Below, piece by piece: positions 8,879-17,519 of a stretch of 35,637 nt of DNA. The stretch spans positions 1 through 35,637 of the forward strand of contig CBZS010000028.1 in the NCBI GenBank assembly GCA_000613065.1. The letters are read 5' to 3'. The notes beneath the pieces were generated by a model. It was not told where the DNA came from. It saw only the letters and a program-made list of their open reading frames with translations, and made no database searches. Position 1 is the first letter of the stretch. Each line of letters starts with the position of its first letter. Origin of the DNA: Richelia intracellularis. Lineage in GTDB: Bacteria > Cyanobacteriota > Cyanobacteriia > Cyanobacteriales > Nostocaceae. The position numbers and the translations under genes were made by a program.

Positions 8879-10033
8879 TTAAGGTTGCTTAACCCTAGCA
8901 TTAATACCCTGAGCTCTTAATTGTTTTAATAATTCTTGGGCTCTAGCTTTAGTTTTAAGAGCACCTAAATAAATAATTGTTCTATCGTTTGATAAATAAG
9001 CATCCCCCACTACTGCTTTTGCTTTGGTTAGGGTGTTATTACCTTGGTTATTAGTTACTACATGATAAAAGCCATCAGATGAAGGCTTAATATCCCTTAA
9101 TGGGATTTGGGAGGCTGTAGGGGAAGGCTGAGGGGTAGAATTAACTTGAGGTTTTGGGGTTAATTGTTGTACTGGCTGTATAGGACTAGCGGCAAGGGGA
9201 GAAGTTTTTGGACTCGTGGGAGTAATAGGGGTTGCTTTAGATTTGGGGGTTAATCCTACTATATCGTTGGGACTATTAACTTCTGGGAATTCTTTCGCAG
9301 CTAAATTTGGGTATTTGGGAATTGGTGAAATTGGAGTTTGTGGTTGGTTCGGAATACTTAACTCTCCCACTCCTTTATTTCCAGGCTGACGCTGGAATAA
9401 TCCATTAAGACTGAATTGGGGTAAGCTCTTTGGATTAAATATTACATAACCCAGAGTTAGACTAGCTAGTAATAGCAATAATATAGAACCGCTCCCCACG
9501 GGTGATAGCAAACCATCACTAGTCTTTTTCTTTTTATACTGATTCTTTTTTTGTTTTTGCTCTTCCGTTAAACTACGTAAGAGGACTTCAGAAGATTCCA
9601 GGTAATCCTCTGGTTCTGGGGAATGGTTATTGGTATGTGTAACATTTGTATCTCCATCACTTTTAACTCCTGTGGAAACAATGCTACTAGATAGGGATGG
9701 AGCAGACTGATTTTGTCTCGCGTCTCCGGTTGTTTTCTTGTCTGTAGATGTGTTGACTGGTGTATCATTTGTACCTTCTGTTGTGTCTGATGGCGGATTC
9801 ATATTCACTGAAGGGCTATATAATTGCAGTCCCAATGATTGACTCGTAATAGAGTTAACTATACGAGGAGGGTTTGGAATTCTGGAACCAATACGAGTAC
9901 GTCGGTACCTAGCTAATTCTCGATCTAGTTCTACTTCTAAGCTGGCTAATGCTTTAGCAAGAATTGGATTCAAGGCTGTTCCAGTACTCTTAGATGGTGA
10001 AATATTGGGATTTAATCGGGGATTGTCACTCAT
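8879..10033 (-). CDS. Single-pass membrane protein with C-terminal SPOR-like domain
   Basis: A 384-aa protein. The N-terminal 60 residues are basic and helical (NPILAKALASLEVELDRELARYRRTRIG). Residues about 75-165 are low-complexity Ser/Thr/Asn; a Lys-rich stretch (QKQKKNQYKKKK) precedes one transmembrane helix (about 180-199, SGSILLLLLASLTLGYVIFN). A Pro/Thr/Ser-rich linker (200-315) leads to a final domain of about 68 residues with FYHVVTNNQG ... AYLSNDRTIIYLGALKTKARAQELLKQLRAQGINARV. The end has the shape of a SPOR domain (peptidoglycan-binding, often at division sites). The layout, with a cytoplasmic head, one helix, a disordered linker and SPOR, suggests an envelope or division-associated role; this is inference. 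Monocistronic. Confidence 0.7.
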   Translation of the reverse strand: MSDNPRLNPNISPSKSTGTALNPILAKALASLEVELDRELARYRRTRIGSRIPNPPRIVNSITSQSLGLQLYSPSVNMNPPSDTTEGTNDTPVNTSTDKKTTGDARQNQSAPSLSSSIVSTGVKSDGDTNVTHTNNHSPEPEDYLESSEVLLRSLTEEQKQKKNQYKKKKTSDGLLSPVGSGSILLLLLASLTLGYVIFNPKSLPQFSLNGLFQRQPGNKGVGELSIPNQPQTPISPIPKYPNLAAKEFPEVNSPNDIVGLTPKSKATPITPTSPKTSPLAASPIQPVQQLTPKPQVNSTPQPSPTASQIPLRDIKPSSDGFYHVVTNNQGNNTLTKAKAVVGDAYLSNDRTIIYLGALKTKARAQELLKQLRAQGINARVKQP

Positions 10034-10388
10034 TGCCTACCTGATTGTTGATTCAACTTCTGGATGAACAAAATATACAATAGGGTCGAACTATTTTAGA
10101 TATTGCGAAAAGTTGGCTTTCCCGGCACAAAACTTTTCAAGACGGATCTTAGATGATTAATAGAATTTGGTGTAAATAGGTAGATATAAATCTATAAAAA
10201 TATTTACATATGAAACCAAAACTGTTCAAATATCTATTGATTAAGTCAAAAATTCGGCGTTGCTGAATCAGGGGATGATTTCACTAAATTTTCAACGATT
10301 TCTCAATGGTTTCAAAGGCTAATTCATCCCGCACTTATGCAACGCCAAAAATTCTACAGGTATACCCATAATTACCACGGCATTGCAG
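10034..10388. other. Divergent intergenic region carrying a MITE
   Basis: This 355-bp gap separates the leftward SPOR-like gene from the rightward gene at 10389. Positions 10256-10346 are the MITE listed separately; the rest is AT-rich with no reading frame or RNA gene that I can support. Confidence 0.6.
10256..10346 (+). repeat. IS1-derived MITE, copy 1 (91 bp, 8-bp target duplication)
   Basis: A 91-bp element with ends GGCGTTGC...GCAACGCC; the inverted repeat extends imperfectly to about 25 bp, sharing GGGATGA at the same offset. It is flanked on both sides by AAAAATTC, an 8-bp direct duplication proving insertion as a unit. Three more copies lie at 11834, 17520 and 18669. Its right end resembles the end of the IS1-family remnant at 19508-19533, so it is probably mobilised by, and derived from, an IS1-type element. 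It ends 42 bp before the next start codon. Confidence 0.85.
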
Positions 10389-10775
10389 ATGAATGAAAAA
10401 CGTCTCCAAGCTTATCAAAATCTAATCCAAGCACTGCTCACCTGCCCGGAGGGAGAAGAATGGGATTTCTTACAAGCAAATACTGACTTGATTGATGGTG
10501 GATTTATTCAAACCATTAAACAGGTTATGGTGGAAAAACAAAAATTAAGGGAAAAAAAGAGGGCTGATTTTCTTCGGGATATTCTCTCAGAATTAGTATC
10601 TTTTCAGGCTTATATAGAACTGATTGAACAGTTACTCAACGGTGAAAATCAGGAAGCGATAGAATCCCTATTGAATAACCATCGGCATTTGTTAGATGGG
10701 GGATTAATACAAAGTATGCTGGCTGTAGCAAATGATATTTTGCCCAGGGGGAACCAGATAATGCTAATTTACTAA
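10389..10775 (+). CDS. Helical repeat protein, frameshifted near its C-terminus
   Basis: From the ATG at 10389 the frame gives 128 aa (MNEKRLQAYQNLIQALLTCPEGEEWDFL...). Two similar halves are visible: EEWDFLQANTDLIDGGFIQTIKQVM and EAIESLLNNHRHLLDGGLIQSMLAVAN. This resembles the N-terminal module found before TPR/CHAT regions in filamentous cyanobacterial proteins (recollection). After ANDILPRG the frame is lost at a five-G run (about 10747-10751). The alternative frame continues EPDNANLLMNLAGELMGIYENGSP and stops at 10825, so the ancestral product was longer and this copy is probably a frameshifted stub. A MITE lies just upstream. Confidence 0.55.
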   Translation: MNEKRLQAYQNLIQALLTCPEGEEWDFLQANTDLIDGGFIQTIKQVMVEKQKLREKKRADFLRDILSELVSFQAYIELIEQLLNGENQEAIESLLNNHRHLLDGGLIQSMLAVANDILPRGNQIMLIY

Positions 10776-10938
10776 TGAATTTGGCTGGGGAGTTAATGGG
10801 AATTTATGAAAATGGTTCACCATAAATTTGACAATATTACGATACCTAAATTTTATATGCGATCGCATGTTGCTGTAAATACATTTAATTCTTCCCCTTT
10901 AAGCTTTTCCCTTGAGTTAGTCAAATTCAAAAGCCTTA

Positions 10939-11814
10939 TTATCCCTTGACTCCACTACCTGTCTCTGTGGGTACAATATAACGCTGTAAAGCGAGAAATA
11001 CTATCAACACAGGAACAATGGAAATCAGCGAACCTGCAGCTACTAATCGCCAATCTAAAGAAAAAGTACCTACCAACTTAGATACACCAAGAGGCAGGGT
11101 ATATAATTTTTCATCTTGAATTACGAGCAAAGGCCAAAGAAAATCACACCAAGAGCCAATAAAGACAAAGATTGCCAGGGTAACTAATGCTGGACGAATT
11201 GCTGGCAGCATTATATGCCACCACAAGCCCAATTCCGAACAACCATCCATCCTTGCCGCCTCTTCCATTTCTTTGGGTACTCCCATAAATGCTTGTCGTA
11301 ACAGGAAAATACCAAAGGCATTGGCTAAGTTAGGAAAGATAATTCCCCAATAGGTATTAGTTAATCCCAACCGTACCGTGAGAATATATAAGGGAATCAT
11401 CACGATTTGAAAGGGAATCATAATTGTGGAAACGATCGCAACAAAAATCCAATCCCGTCCAAGAAATGATAGCCTTGCTAAAGGATAAGCTGCTAAAGCG
11501 GATAAGATTAAATTCACCCCCACAACACATATTGCTACGAAAGTACTGTTAAATAAATATTGGGCAAAAGGTAGAGTTTGGCACACAGTTATAAAGTTAT
11601 GTATGGTAGGTTGAGCAGGTAATAACTGAGGCGGAGATTGAAAGATATTTTCTGTTGATGATTTTAAGGAAGTTCCTAGGAGCCATAATAAGGGAAAGAG
11701 CATTCCCATAGAAATAGCTGTAAGTAAGCCATACATCCCCAAAATTTGCAGGAGATATTTACTTGTTGTACGAGTCATGAATAAAGCAAGGGTGAAGGAA
11801 GAAGTGAAAGACAA
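10939..11814 (-). CDS. Carbohydrate ABC transporter permease (MalG/UgpE type)
   Basis: A 291-aa inner-membrane permease with six predicted helices. It carries the MalG-type cytoplasmic EAA loop MEEAARMDGCSELGLWWHIMLPAIRPAL, which docks onto the ATPase, and an end typical of the family (VLIVFLALQRYIVPTETGSGVKG). A shorter start at the Met of MTRTTSKYLLQ (about 11778) is possible. No partner MalF-type permease, binding protein or ATPase is in the window, so it is an orphan that must pair with subunits encoded elsewhere or be unused. A MITE ends up 20 bp upstream of its start, between it and the kinase gene. Substrate cannot be read from the sequence. Confidence 0.85.
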   Translation of the reverse strand: MSFTSSFTLALFMTRTTSKYLLQILGMYGLLTAISMGMLFPLLWLLGTSLKSSTENIFQSPPQLLPAQPTIHNFITVCQTLPFAQYLFNSTFVAICVVGVNLILSALAAYPLARLSFLGRDWIFVAIVSTIMIPFQIVMIPLYILTVRLGLTNTYWGIIFPNLANAFGIFLLRQAFMGVPKEMEEAARMDGCSELGLWWHIMLPAIRPALVTLAIFVFIGSWCDFLWPLLVIQDEKLYTLPLGVSKLVGTFSLDWRLVAAGSLISIVPVLIVFLALQRYIVPTETGSGVKG

Positions 11815-11833
11815 TAAATCATCTAATTCATCC

Positions 11834-11924
11834 GGCGTTGCATAAGAACGGGATGAATTAGCGTTCTAAACCATTGACAAATCGTTGATAATTTAGTTAA
11901 ATCATCCCCTGATTCAGCAACGCC
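11834..11924 (-). repeat. IS1-derived MITE, copy 2
   Basis: 91 bp, opposite orientation to copy 1, with ends GGCGTTGCATAAG...CAGCAACGCC. No matching direct repeat is visible at the flanks. It lies between the hybrid kinase stop and the sugar permease start (both leftward), so it may separate the two transcripts or displace the permease promoter. Confidence 0.85.
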
Positions 11925-11961
11925 TTGCCAAATTATAGGCAATTAAGAAGCAAGAACTAGT

Positions 11962-14355
11962 TCAAATACGTCCTGCCAAACAACCAACAACGGTAACTAA
12001 TTCATATGGTTCCACAGGCTTAAACAAATACATTTGATACCCTTCATGAATAGCTCGCATTCTTTGCTCTGCTTTGCTATTAGAAGTTAAAGCTGCAGCC
12101 GGAGTTTTTCTAGATTTTTCTGTATTTTCCAAAAAGCGTATCTGACGGATGAGGGAATAAGCATCCTCTTGTGGCATCTCTATGTTGCATAGTAACACAT
12201 CTGGCTTGCATTCTTGAATAATATTCATTGCTTCTATCACTGAAGATACAGGCTGTGTTAGCGCCTGGTAAGATTGTAATACTGCCAGTAAAAAATCCTG
12301 TGATTCTACTTCACTATCAAATATTAAAACCTGCACATCTGCTAAGAAGTCTGGTGATAAGTTAATAATTCCTGTTGATGGGTAGAAAACTGAACAGCGA
12401 TCGCTACTGGAAGTGATGGTTTCATTTAGTTTCTGTTCTAAAGGCTTATATTCTATATTTAATAACGGCAACTTAACCGTAAATACCGTGCCCTTACCAA
12501 TACCAGGACTTGCCACATTGATGGTACCACCATGTAATTCTACTAAATGACGGGCGATCGCTAACCCTAAACCCATACCACCATGGAATCTGGTGTTGGA
12601 ACTATCAGTTTGATAAAAACGATCAAAAATGTAGGGAATTAATTCTGAATCAATGCCAATTCCAGTGTCTTTAACTTGAATTTGAGCATAAAATTTCCAA
12701 GGATCGTTAACAGGCAAATTTACATCTTCAACTTGGGAAAGAGAAATGTCTACCCTACCACCATGGGGTGTAAACTTAATCGCATTAGAAAGCAGATTCC
12801 AAATAATTTGTTGTAAGCGTTCTGGATCACCAGAAACTAAAAATTTGGAATTTAGAGGTGTAAATAAGTTGGGGTTAGCCGTAGATTCATCGGATGTACA
12901 CTGGTGTTTATGTTGACCATCAAGGCAATAACTAAAATAAATCCCCTTGGCTTCAGTGGCTAATTTGACATTTTCCAACACTGCCTGCAAGATGGGTATC
13001 AAATCGCAATTACGTATATTCAGGCTTAGTTTGCCTTTAATCATCCCGGAAATATCCAATAAGTCCTCTACTATTTGAGTTTGGAGTTTGGCATTGCGTT
13101 CAATTGCATCTAACCCCTTGTCAACTTGAGTTGTATGTAAGTTCCGGGAACGTAATAATTGCGACCACCCCAAAATAGATTGCAAGGGGGATCGCAATTC
13201 ATGGGACAATACACTTAAGAATTCGTCTCGAATCCGATTTGTATCTCGTAGCTGTTCGGATTGTTGCTGTATAAAATTTTTCAATACATATCTTTCCATG
13301 GCAATGCTAATATTACTGCTCACCGCTTCCATCATTGCCTGTTCTTTATAACTAAATTGCGATCGCCTACGACTTGCAAAGGCAATTTTTCCGAATATTT
13401 TTCCCTGTACTCTCAATACCTGGCTGTAATAAGCTTGCACCCCTGCAGAACGTAGCAATACTGTTCTGGGCTCTGTAGAGTGTTGAACATTCTTCAAAAC
13501 AATTTTAGGAAATTCCTGGGTGACAATCTCAATATATTCCATAGACTTAGCCAAGTCAGGAGAAATACCACTATGGGAATCTAGATGCATGACTGGAGAG
13601 TTATTTTCTACCATGTAGTTCCAGTACATATCTAAATCTAGTTCTGGAGCTAATTTAGCAAACCAAGTTTGAATGAACAGCTTGGGATGGGAATAGGCAG
13701 TGGTATCATTGTTTAGTTCCCGCAAGATTTTAATGCGCCGTTGGTCTTGTTGCCTAGATGTTTTTGACCTATGGCGTTCACTCAGATCCAAAACATAAGC
13801 AATTATATTCGTCTGGTTTGTAGGTAAAAATTTATAACTGCATAACACATGCAGGTGACTACCATCTTTACATAGAAGTTTTTGCCTGTGAGGTTTTGTT
13901 GTAAATTCTCCATTTGACAAGGTAAAGTTGGGTGATAGGAGTTCTAACCAAGAAATTTGGCCTGATGTTAGCTCCTCTCTCCCATAGCCACTCATTTGCA
14001 AAAGAATATCATTAGCTTGTTTAATTTCCCCATCAATATTAATACAAAGAAATCCCACAATATCTATATTAAATAGAGAATTGAGCTCGCTTTGAGTCTT
14101 TTGCAGTATTTCTTTGGTGTAGTTAATTTGCTGCTGTAAATTCTTAATAATTAAGCATAATTTTCCAATCAAAACTGCCATAAATGCCGTTGTTCCTAGT
14201 CCAAACAAAACAATTGCAAATTCCAGATCATAGTATTTTAATCTTAGACCATGAATAATTAACCAACCCACAAATTCAAGTATTATTAACCACAGCAGTA
14301 ACCATAGCCATAATCGGGGATTCCCAGGTATTTTTTTGATTAGCATATCCATCAC
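11962..14355 (-). CDS. Membrane hybrid histidine kinase (PAS-GAF-HisKA-HATPase-pseudoreceiver)
   Basis: A 797-aa sensor kinase. Domains: two transmembrane helices (about 14-36 and 47-70), a coiled coil, a PAS domain (about 90-195), a GAF-like domain (about 215-360) without an evident chromophore Cys, HisKA with phospho-acceptor His385 (SHELRSP), and HATPase_c with N-box NLLSNAIKF (Asn520/524), G1 DTGIGID, F-box FDRF and G2 GLGLAIA. A C-terminal receiver fold (about 672-797) follows. In the receiver the phospho-acceptor Asp is replaced by Asn724 (LLCNIEMP) and the acidic pair is reduced to FDSE, while Thr757 and Lys779 remain. The kinase core looks intact, so phosphate probably goes to a separate regulator. 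The first codon is GTG (14355); ATGs at 14352 and 14346 are alternatives, the last best spaced from AGGGGG. It follows two small membrane ORFs by 9 bp, suggesting an operon. Confidence 0.9.
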   Translation of the reverse strand: MMDMLIKKIPGNPRLWLWLLLWLIILEFVGWLIIHGLRLKYYDLEFAIVLFGLGTTAFMAVLIGKLCLIIKNLQQQINYTKEILQKTQSELNSLFNIDIVGFLCINIDGEIKQANDILLQMSGYGREELTSGQISWLELLSPNFTLSNGEFTTKPHRQKLLCKDGSHLHVLCSYKFLPTNQTNIIAYVLDLSERHRSKTSRQQDQRRIKILRELNNDTTAYSHPKLFIQTWFAKLAPELDLDMYWNYMVENNSPVMHLDSHSGISPDLAKSMEYIEIVTQEFPKIVLKNVQHSTEPRTVLLRSAGVQAYYSQVLRVQGKIFGKIAFASRRRSQFSYKEQAMMEAVSSNISIAMERYVLKNFIQQQSEQLRDTNRIRDEFLSVLSHELRSPLQSILGWSQLLRSRNLHTTQVDKGLDAIERNAKLQTQIVEDLLDISGMIKGKLSLNIRNCDLIPILQAVLENVKLATEAKGIYFSYCLDGQHKHQCTSDESTANPNLFTPLNSKFLVSGDPERLQQIIWNLLSNAIKFTPHGGRVDISLSQVEDVNLPVNDPWKFYAQIQVKDTGIGIDSELIPYIFDRFYQTDSSNTRFHGGMGLGLAIARHLVELHGGTINVASPGIGKGTVFTVKLPLLNIEYKPLEQKLNETITSSSDRCSVFYPSTGIINLSPDFLADVQVLIFDSEVESQDFLLAVLQSYQALTQPVSSVIEAMNIIQECKPDVLLCNIEMPQEDAYSLIRQIRFLENTEKSRKTPAAALTSNSKAEQRMRAIHEGYQMYLFKPVEPYELVTVVGCLAGRI

Positions 14356-14364
14356 CCCCTATTA

Positions 14365-14712
14365 CTAATCATGTATCAGGCTTCCCATACAAAGTACAGG
14401 GAAGCCTGATACTTGATACAAACCCATGAGTTGGAAATCAAGGATACTATTACCTATTTCTACTCTTGTTCCATTATCAACAACAATGACTAACAGATAA
14501 ATTGCTGCGAGCGTTAAATTAATAAGTTGACTAAAAACATCATAGATGAAGCCTTTTCCCCTGCTCATTACTACCATCGCTATACTAATGATAATAAAAT
14601 TTAGTACTGCGAACAAACTTATTTCTCTTAGATAGGGTATACACCCAGTTGATGATAAATCAATAAAACTTAGTTCATTAATCTTTAGATTAAAAATTTC
14701 TATATCCTGCAT
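14365..14712 (-). CDS. Small membrane protein upstream of the hybrid kinase
   Basis: A 115-aa open frame with hydrophobic helices around ISLFAVLNFIIISIAMVVM and LINLTLAAIYLLVIVV, and a possible third near the C-terminus. I do not recognise a family. It is followed 9 bp later by the kinase gene and preceded at 12 bp by another small membrane ORF, all leftward, so it is probably co-transcribed and might modulate the kinase (inference from position only). Start ATG at 14710-14712. Confidence 0.5.
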   Translation of the reverse strand: MQDIEIFNLKINELSFIDLSSTGCIPYLREISLFAVLNFIIISIAMVVMSRGKGFIYDVFSQLINLTLAAIYLLVIVVDNGTRVEIGNSILDFQLMGLYQVSGFPVLCMGSLIHD

Positions 14713-14724
14713 CAGAGTCAGAGA

Positions 14725-14994
14725 TCAAATTAAAAGAACTAACCCTACAGCTACTCTAGCTAAAATATCAGCACAGTAATGTATAGAAAGAATAAATCTA
14801 GCAGAGTAGAATACTTTTTTTGTGTTAAGTAACGCTATGCTTAACGGATAGCTATTACTAATACAATTAGATATAGCAGACAAAATAATAAATAACAATA
14901 TACATATGTATAACAGTAATTTGGGTATTTTTAGAGATACAATTTGTTCATAAATTAACGCTTTAGTCAATTTTAATAAGTTCAGACTCAACAT
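14725..14994 (-). pseudogene. Membrane ORF with PAP2-like C-terminal motif, probable remnant
   Basis: An 89-aa hydrophobic frame ending in SARFILSIHYCADILARVAVGLVLL. The R-x5-H-x3-D spacing matches the third motif of PAP2-superfamily membrane phosphatases, but the expected upstream PSGH motif is absent, so this is probably the tail of a truncated phosphatase; a genuine short protein is possible. An ISAzo13-type element is inserted three bases before the ATG. Removing the IS and one TTA copy places an in-frame TAA directly before the ATG, so the IS itself did not remove coding sequence. Confidence 0.4.
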
Positions 14995-14997
14995 TTA

Positions 14998-16342
14998 GGT
15001 GATTTATAAGAAAGAATTTACCAATGAAAGTAAGATGTAATGTTGATCAGTAAAAAAATAGGGGCAAGTATTTTGGAGTATCCTAGACCCAGCAGAGGAG
15101 CCCAAATCATTAAAAAGATCACAAATCGAAGACTTGCCGTTGGCAGCATCGAAAATGAATGGAGTGGAACGTCGGGGTTTTCAACCTGAGATGACGTTAA
15201 AATATTGCCAAGGTAGAGCAAGGTTAGCACAAACAGTATTCGGTTCGGGTAGAGAAAATATAGAGTTAGGGTTAGCGCAAAAAAGAACAGGGATAATCTG
15301 TGTGGGATTACAATCAGCCTTTAGCACAGCAAAGCGTTGAGAGGAGAAACAACCTCTTCTCTTGTGGCATTATCCCTGGGACAAATTGCAGAATCTGATT
15401 CTCAACAAGACCCAACATTTAAAAGTTCCTTAGCCTATACCCGTTTAACAGCAACATCCCCACTCGAAAAACTCAAAGAACAGGGATTTAGCCAGGAGCA
15501 ATTGCCTTGCGCCAGTACAATGGCACAAGTATTGAATCGAATGGGCTATGGTCTTCCTAAAGTAGTAAAAGCCAAACCTCAAAAAAAAATTCCACAAACG
15601 GATGATATCTTCAACAACATCAAAGAATTTGAGCCGCAATCAACAAACAAGCCTCAAAGTCAAACCACTAAGCATGGATTGAAAAGCTACGGTTAATATC
15701 GGGAGTTATTCTCGTGGTGGAATAACCAGAGGAGATGATCAAGCTGATGATCATGATATGGGATGCACAGAAAAATATACTCCCTGTGGGAGTTTTGCTC
15801 AAGATACTGGGGAATTATTGTATATTAACTTTGGTAGTTGTTCTTATAAAACCAGGGATTTTATTGTTGATAGTCTAATTCAATGGTGGAAGACAATGAC
15901 ACCAGAACAAAAGCTGGATACCGAACTGATACAAATTAAAGTTGATAATGGTCCGGAAACTAGTGGAGTAAGAACTCAATAAAAAAAAAGGATGGTTGAG
16001 TTTGTTAATCTGCTAAATATACCAATTCAATTGCTTTACTATACTCCTTAGCATAGTAAATACAATCCCATAGAGGCTTGTTGGGGTATTCTTGACCAGC
16101 ATTGGAATGGGGGGGCGAAGCTTGTTGATGTTGAAGTCATGCTTTCCTGGGCTTCGAGTATGATTTGGAAAGGCTTGTATCCTATCTTGAGTTTAAGTAA
16201 AACTGTTTACCAAAAAGGGATTTCTCTAACAAAGAAAGCTATGAAACAAGTCGAGTTTAGATTACAGCGAAATCCACTGTTGCTCAAATGGGATATCTTG
16301 ATTCAACGGGTTTAGCTGGTAACTTCTTTTTCAAAAATAACC
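14998..16342 (+). mobile_element. ISAzo13-type element, copy 1 (about 1345 bp)
   Basis: Ends resemble GGTTATTTCTAAGAAA (left) and, inverted, GGTTATTTTTGAAAAA (right), and TTA is present at both flanks as a 3-bp target duplication. The interior encodes one transposase in several frames. Two other copies are at 19811-21165 (inverted) and 34290 to the window end. The family is known from a single long DDE transposase, as here. Confidence 0.85.
15130..16315 (+). pseudogene. ISAzo13-family transposase, frameshifted
   Basis: Pieces in order: N-terminal AASKMNGVERRGFQPEMTLKYC (from 15134); TSSLVALSLGQIAESDSQQDPTFKSSLAYTRLTATSPLEKLKEQGFSQEQLPCASTMAQVLNRMGYGLPKV (15337 on); after an A-run frameshift, CKATVNIGSYSRGG; GCTEKYTPCGSFAQDTGELLYINFGSCSYKTRDFIVDSLIQWW ... 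IKVDNGPETSGVRTQ (15758-15982); then a stop and VEFVNLLNIPIQLLYYTP ... YNPIEACWGILDQHWNG to the end. The DDE-like D and E positions are present, but at least four disruptions make it inactive. Confidence 0.85.
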
Positions 16343-16509
16343 TTAGATGCTAGATTGCTAATTATATATTTTCTGACCATATAGTTAAAATTATTTTATA
16401 GCATATTTCTACAGTTAACTTTTAGAGGATGTTTTAAAAGGTGGGAGGCATCAGAAAAAAGCTCACAAGGCATATGCTAAGAATTATAGAAAACAGCACC
16501 CCGTGAGCA

Positions 16510-17324
16510 AATGACTAAGAATTATCCTAGCAATTTAACCTGGAAACAGTGGGAGTTAATCGCAGAGATCTTCCCAGAGGCAAAACCAGCTGGTCGTCCA
16601 CGTACAACAACATGTATGTACCCAGTAGTCAACGCGATTTTATAGCTACTGTGTCAAGGGTCTACATGGCGGGCATTACTAGGATATTTACCAGCTTGGT
16701 CTACATGGCGGGCATTACTAGGATATTTACCAGCTTGGTCTACAGTCTATGGCTATTTCAGAAGATAGGGGACAGACCTTACTTGGCTTCAGGTTTATGA
16801 AAAACTATATGAATGGGTTCGAGTAGCAGCCAGTCGAGAACCAAGTCCATGGGAAGCATCCTTTGATAGGCAATCAGTTGAAACCGCAACCATGATTTGT
16901 ATGGATGTTGGTTTCGACGCAGGAAAACAAGTACATGGACGGAAGCGGTTTATTACGGTTGACTTGTTAGGGCTAGTTTTGCGAGTCTTGGTTACTTCTG
17001 CAAGTGTGCCAGAACCTGCAGGTTTATCAGATGAAAGATAAAGTTAAAAGACTGCACACTACTATCTGGATGAATGGAGGATATCGGGAGGAAGATTTTG
17101 CCCACTGGATAATCGATTTTTTTCGTTGGATTGTGGAAGTGGTTCTCAGACCCTTAGAAAAGAAGGGTTTTACCCTTTTACCAAAACCTTGGGTTGTAGA
17201 ACCAACTTTCGGGTGGCTCAATTTGTGTAGAAGATTAAGTAAGGACTATGAAAGGCTACCTGAAACTTCTGATACTTTAATTTATATTGCAATGATACGT
17301 ATCATGGTCAGGGAACTTGCATGA
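16510..17324 (+). pseudogene. IS5-family transposase (second type), broken
   Basis: Begins MTKNYPSNLTWKQWELIAEIFPEAKPAGRPRTT. An in-frame 39-bp tandem duplication repeats STWRALLGYLPAW; a TAG follows in the RR(W) region; then TWLQVYEKLYEWVRVAASREPSPWEASFD, SVETATMICMDVGFDAGKQVHGRKRFITVDLLGLVLRVLVTSASVPE. After a rearranged junction (about 17010) the C-terminal part DKVKRLHTTIWMNGGYREEDF ... VVEPTFGWLNLCRRLSKDYERLPETSDTLIYIAMIRIMV runs to 17324. The D and E catalytic positions are recognisable; the gene is not functional. Confidence 0.85.
16661..16738 (+). repeat. 39-bp perfect tandem duplication inside the IS5 transposase
   Basis: The unit starting TCTACATGGCGGGCATTACT (39 bp, 13 codons) is repeated twice without a mismatch. 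The sister IS at 29125 has it once, so the duplication is specific to this copy and recent relative to the IS divergence. Confidence 0.95.
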
Positions 17325-17360
17325 TTTGTAACTCACTTCTACTTTTAAAACATCCTCTTA

Positions 17361-17519
17361 CTGTGTATCTTGCAATCACTAGCTTTAAGTTGTATGAATT
17401 GAATTACTCGCACAATATATGTAGTGAAACATACTTGTATCCCAAGAGAAATTGCATCTACCTTGATATTGATTTTCCTGATATTTTTAAAACAAGTCAT
17501 CTATACAACAAAAAATATT
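17361..17519. other. AT-rich spacer, no supported feature
   Basis: Between the IS5 copy and the MITE I see no reading frame with family similarity, no RNA gene and no terminator. With 16343-16424 it is the native sequence upstream of the small membrane ORFs, now split by the IS5 insertion. Confidence 0.4.

Larger units (their letters stand above)
16425..17357 (+). mobile_element. IS5-family element (second type), copy 1, TTA target duplication
   Basis: Perfect 16-bp terminal repeats GAGGATGTTTTAAAAG / CTTTTAAAACATCCTC bound 933 bp, flanked on both sides by TTA (16422-16424 and 17358-17360), as expected for an IS5-family TNA target. It is a different element from the IS5 copies at 2499 and 33027. 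The sister copy is at 29125-30045. Confidence 0.92.
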
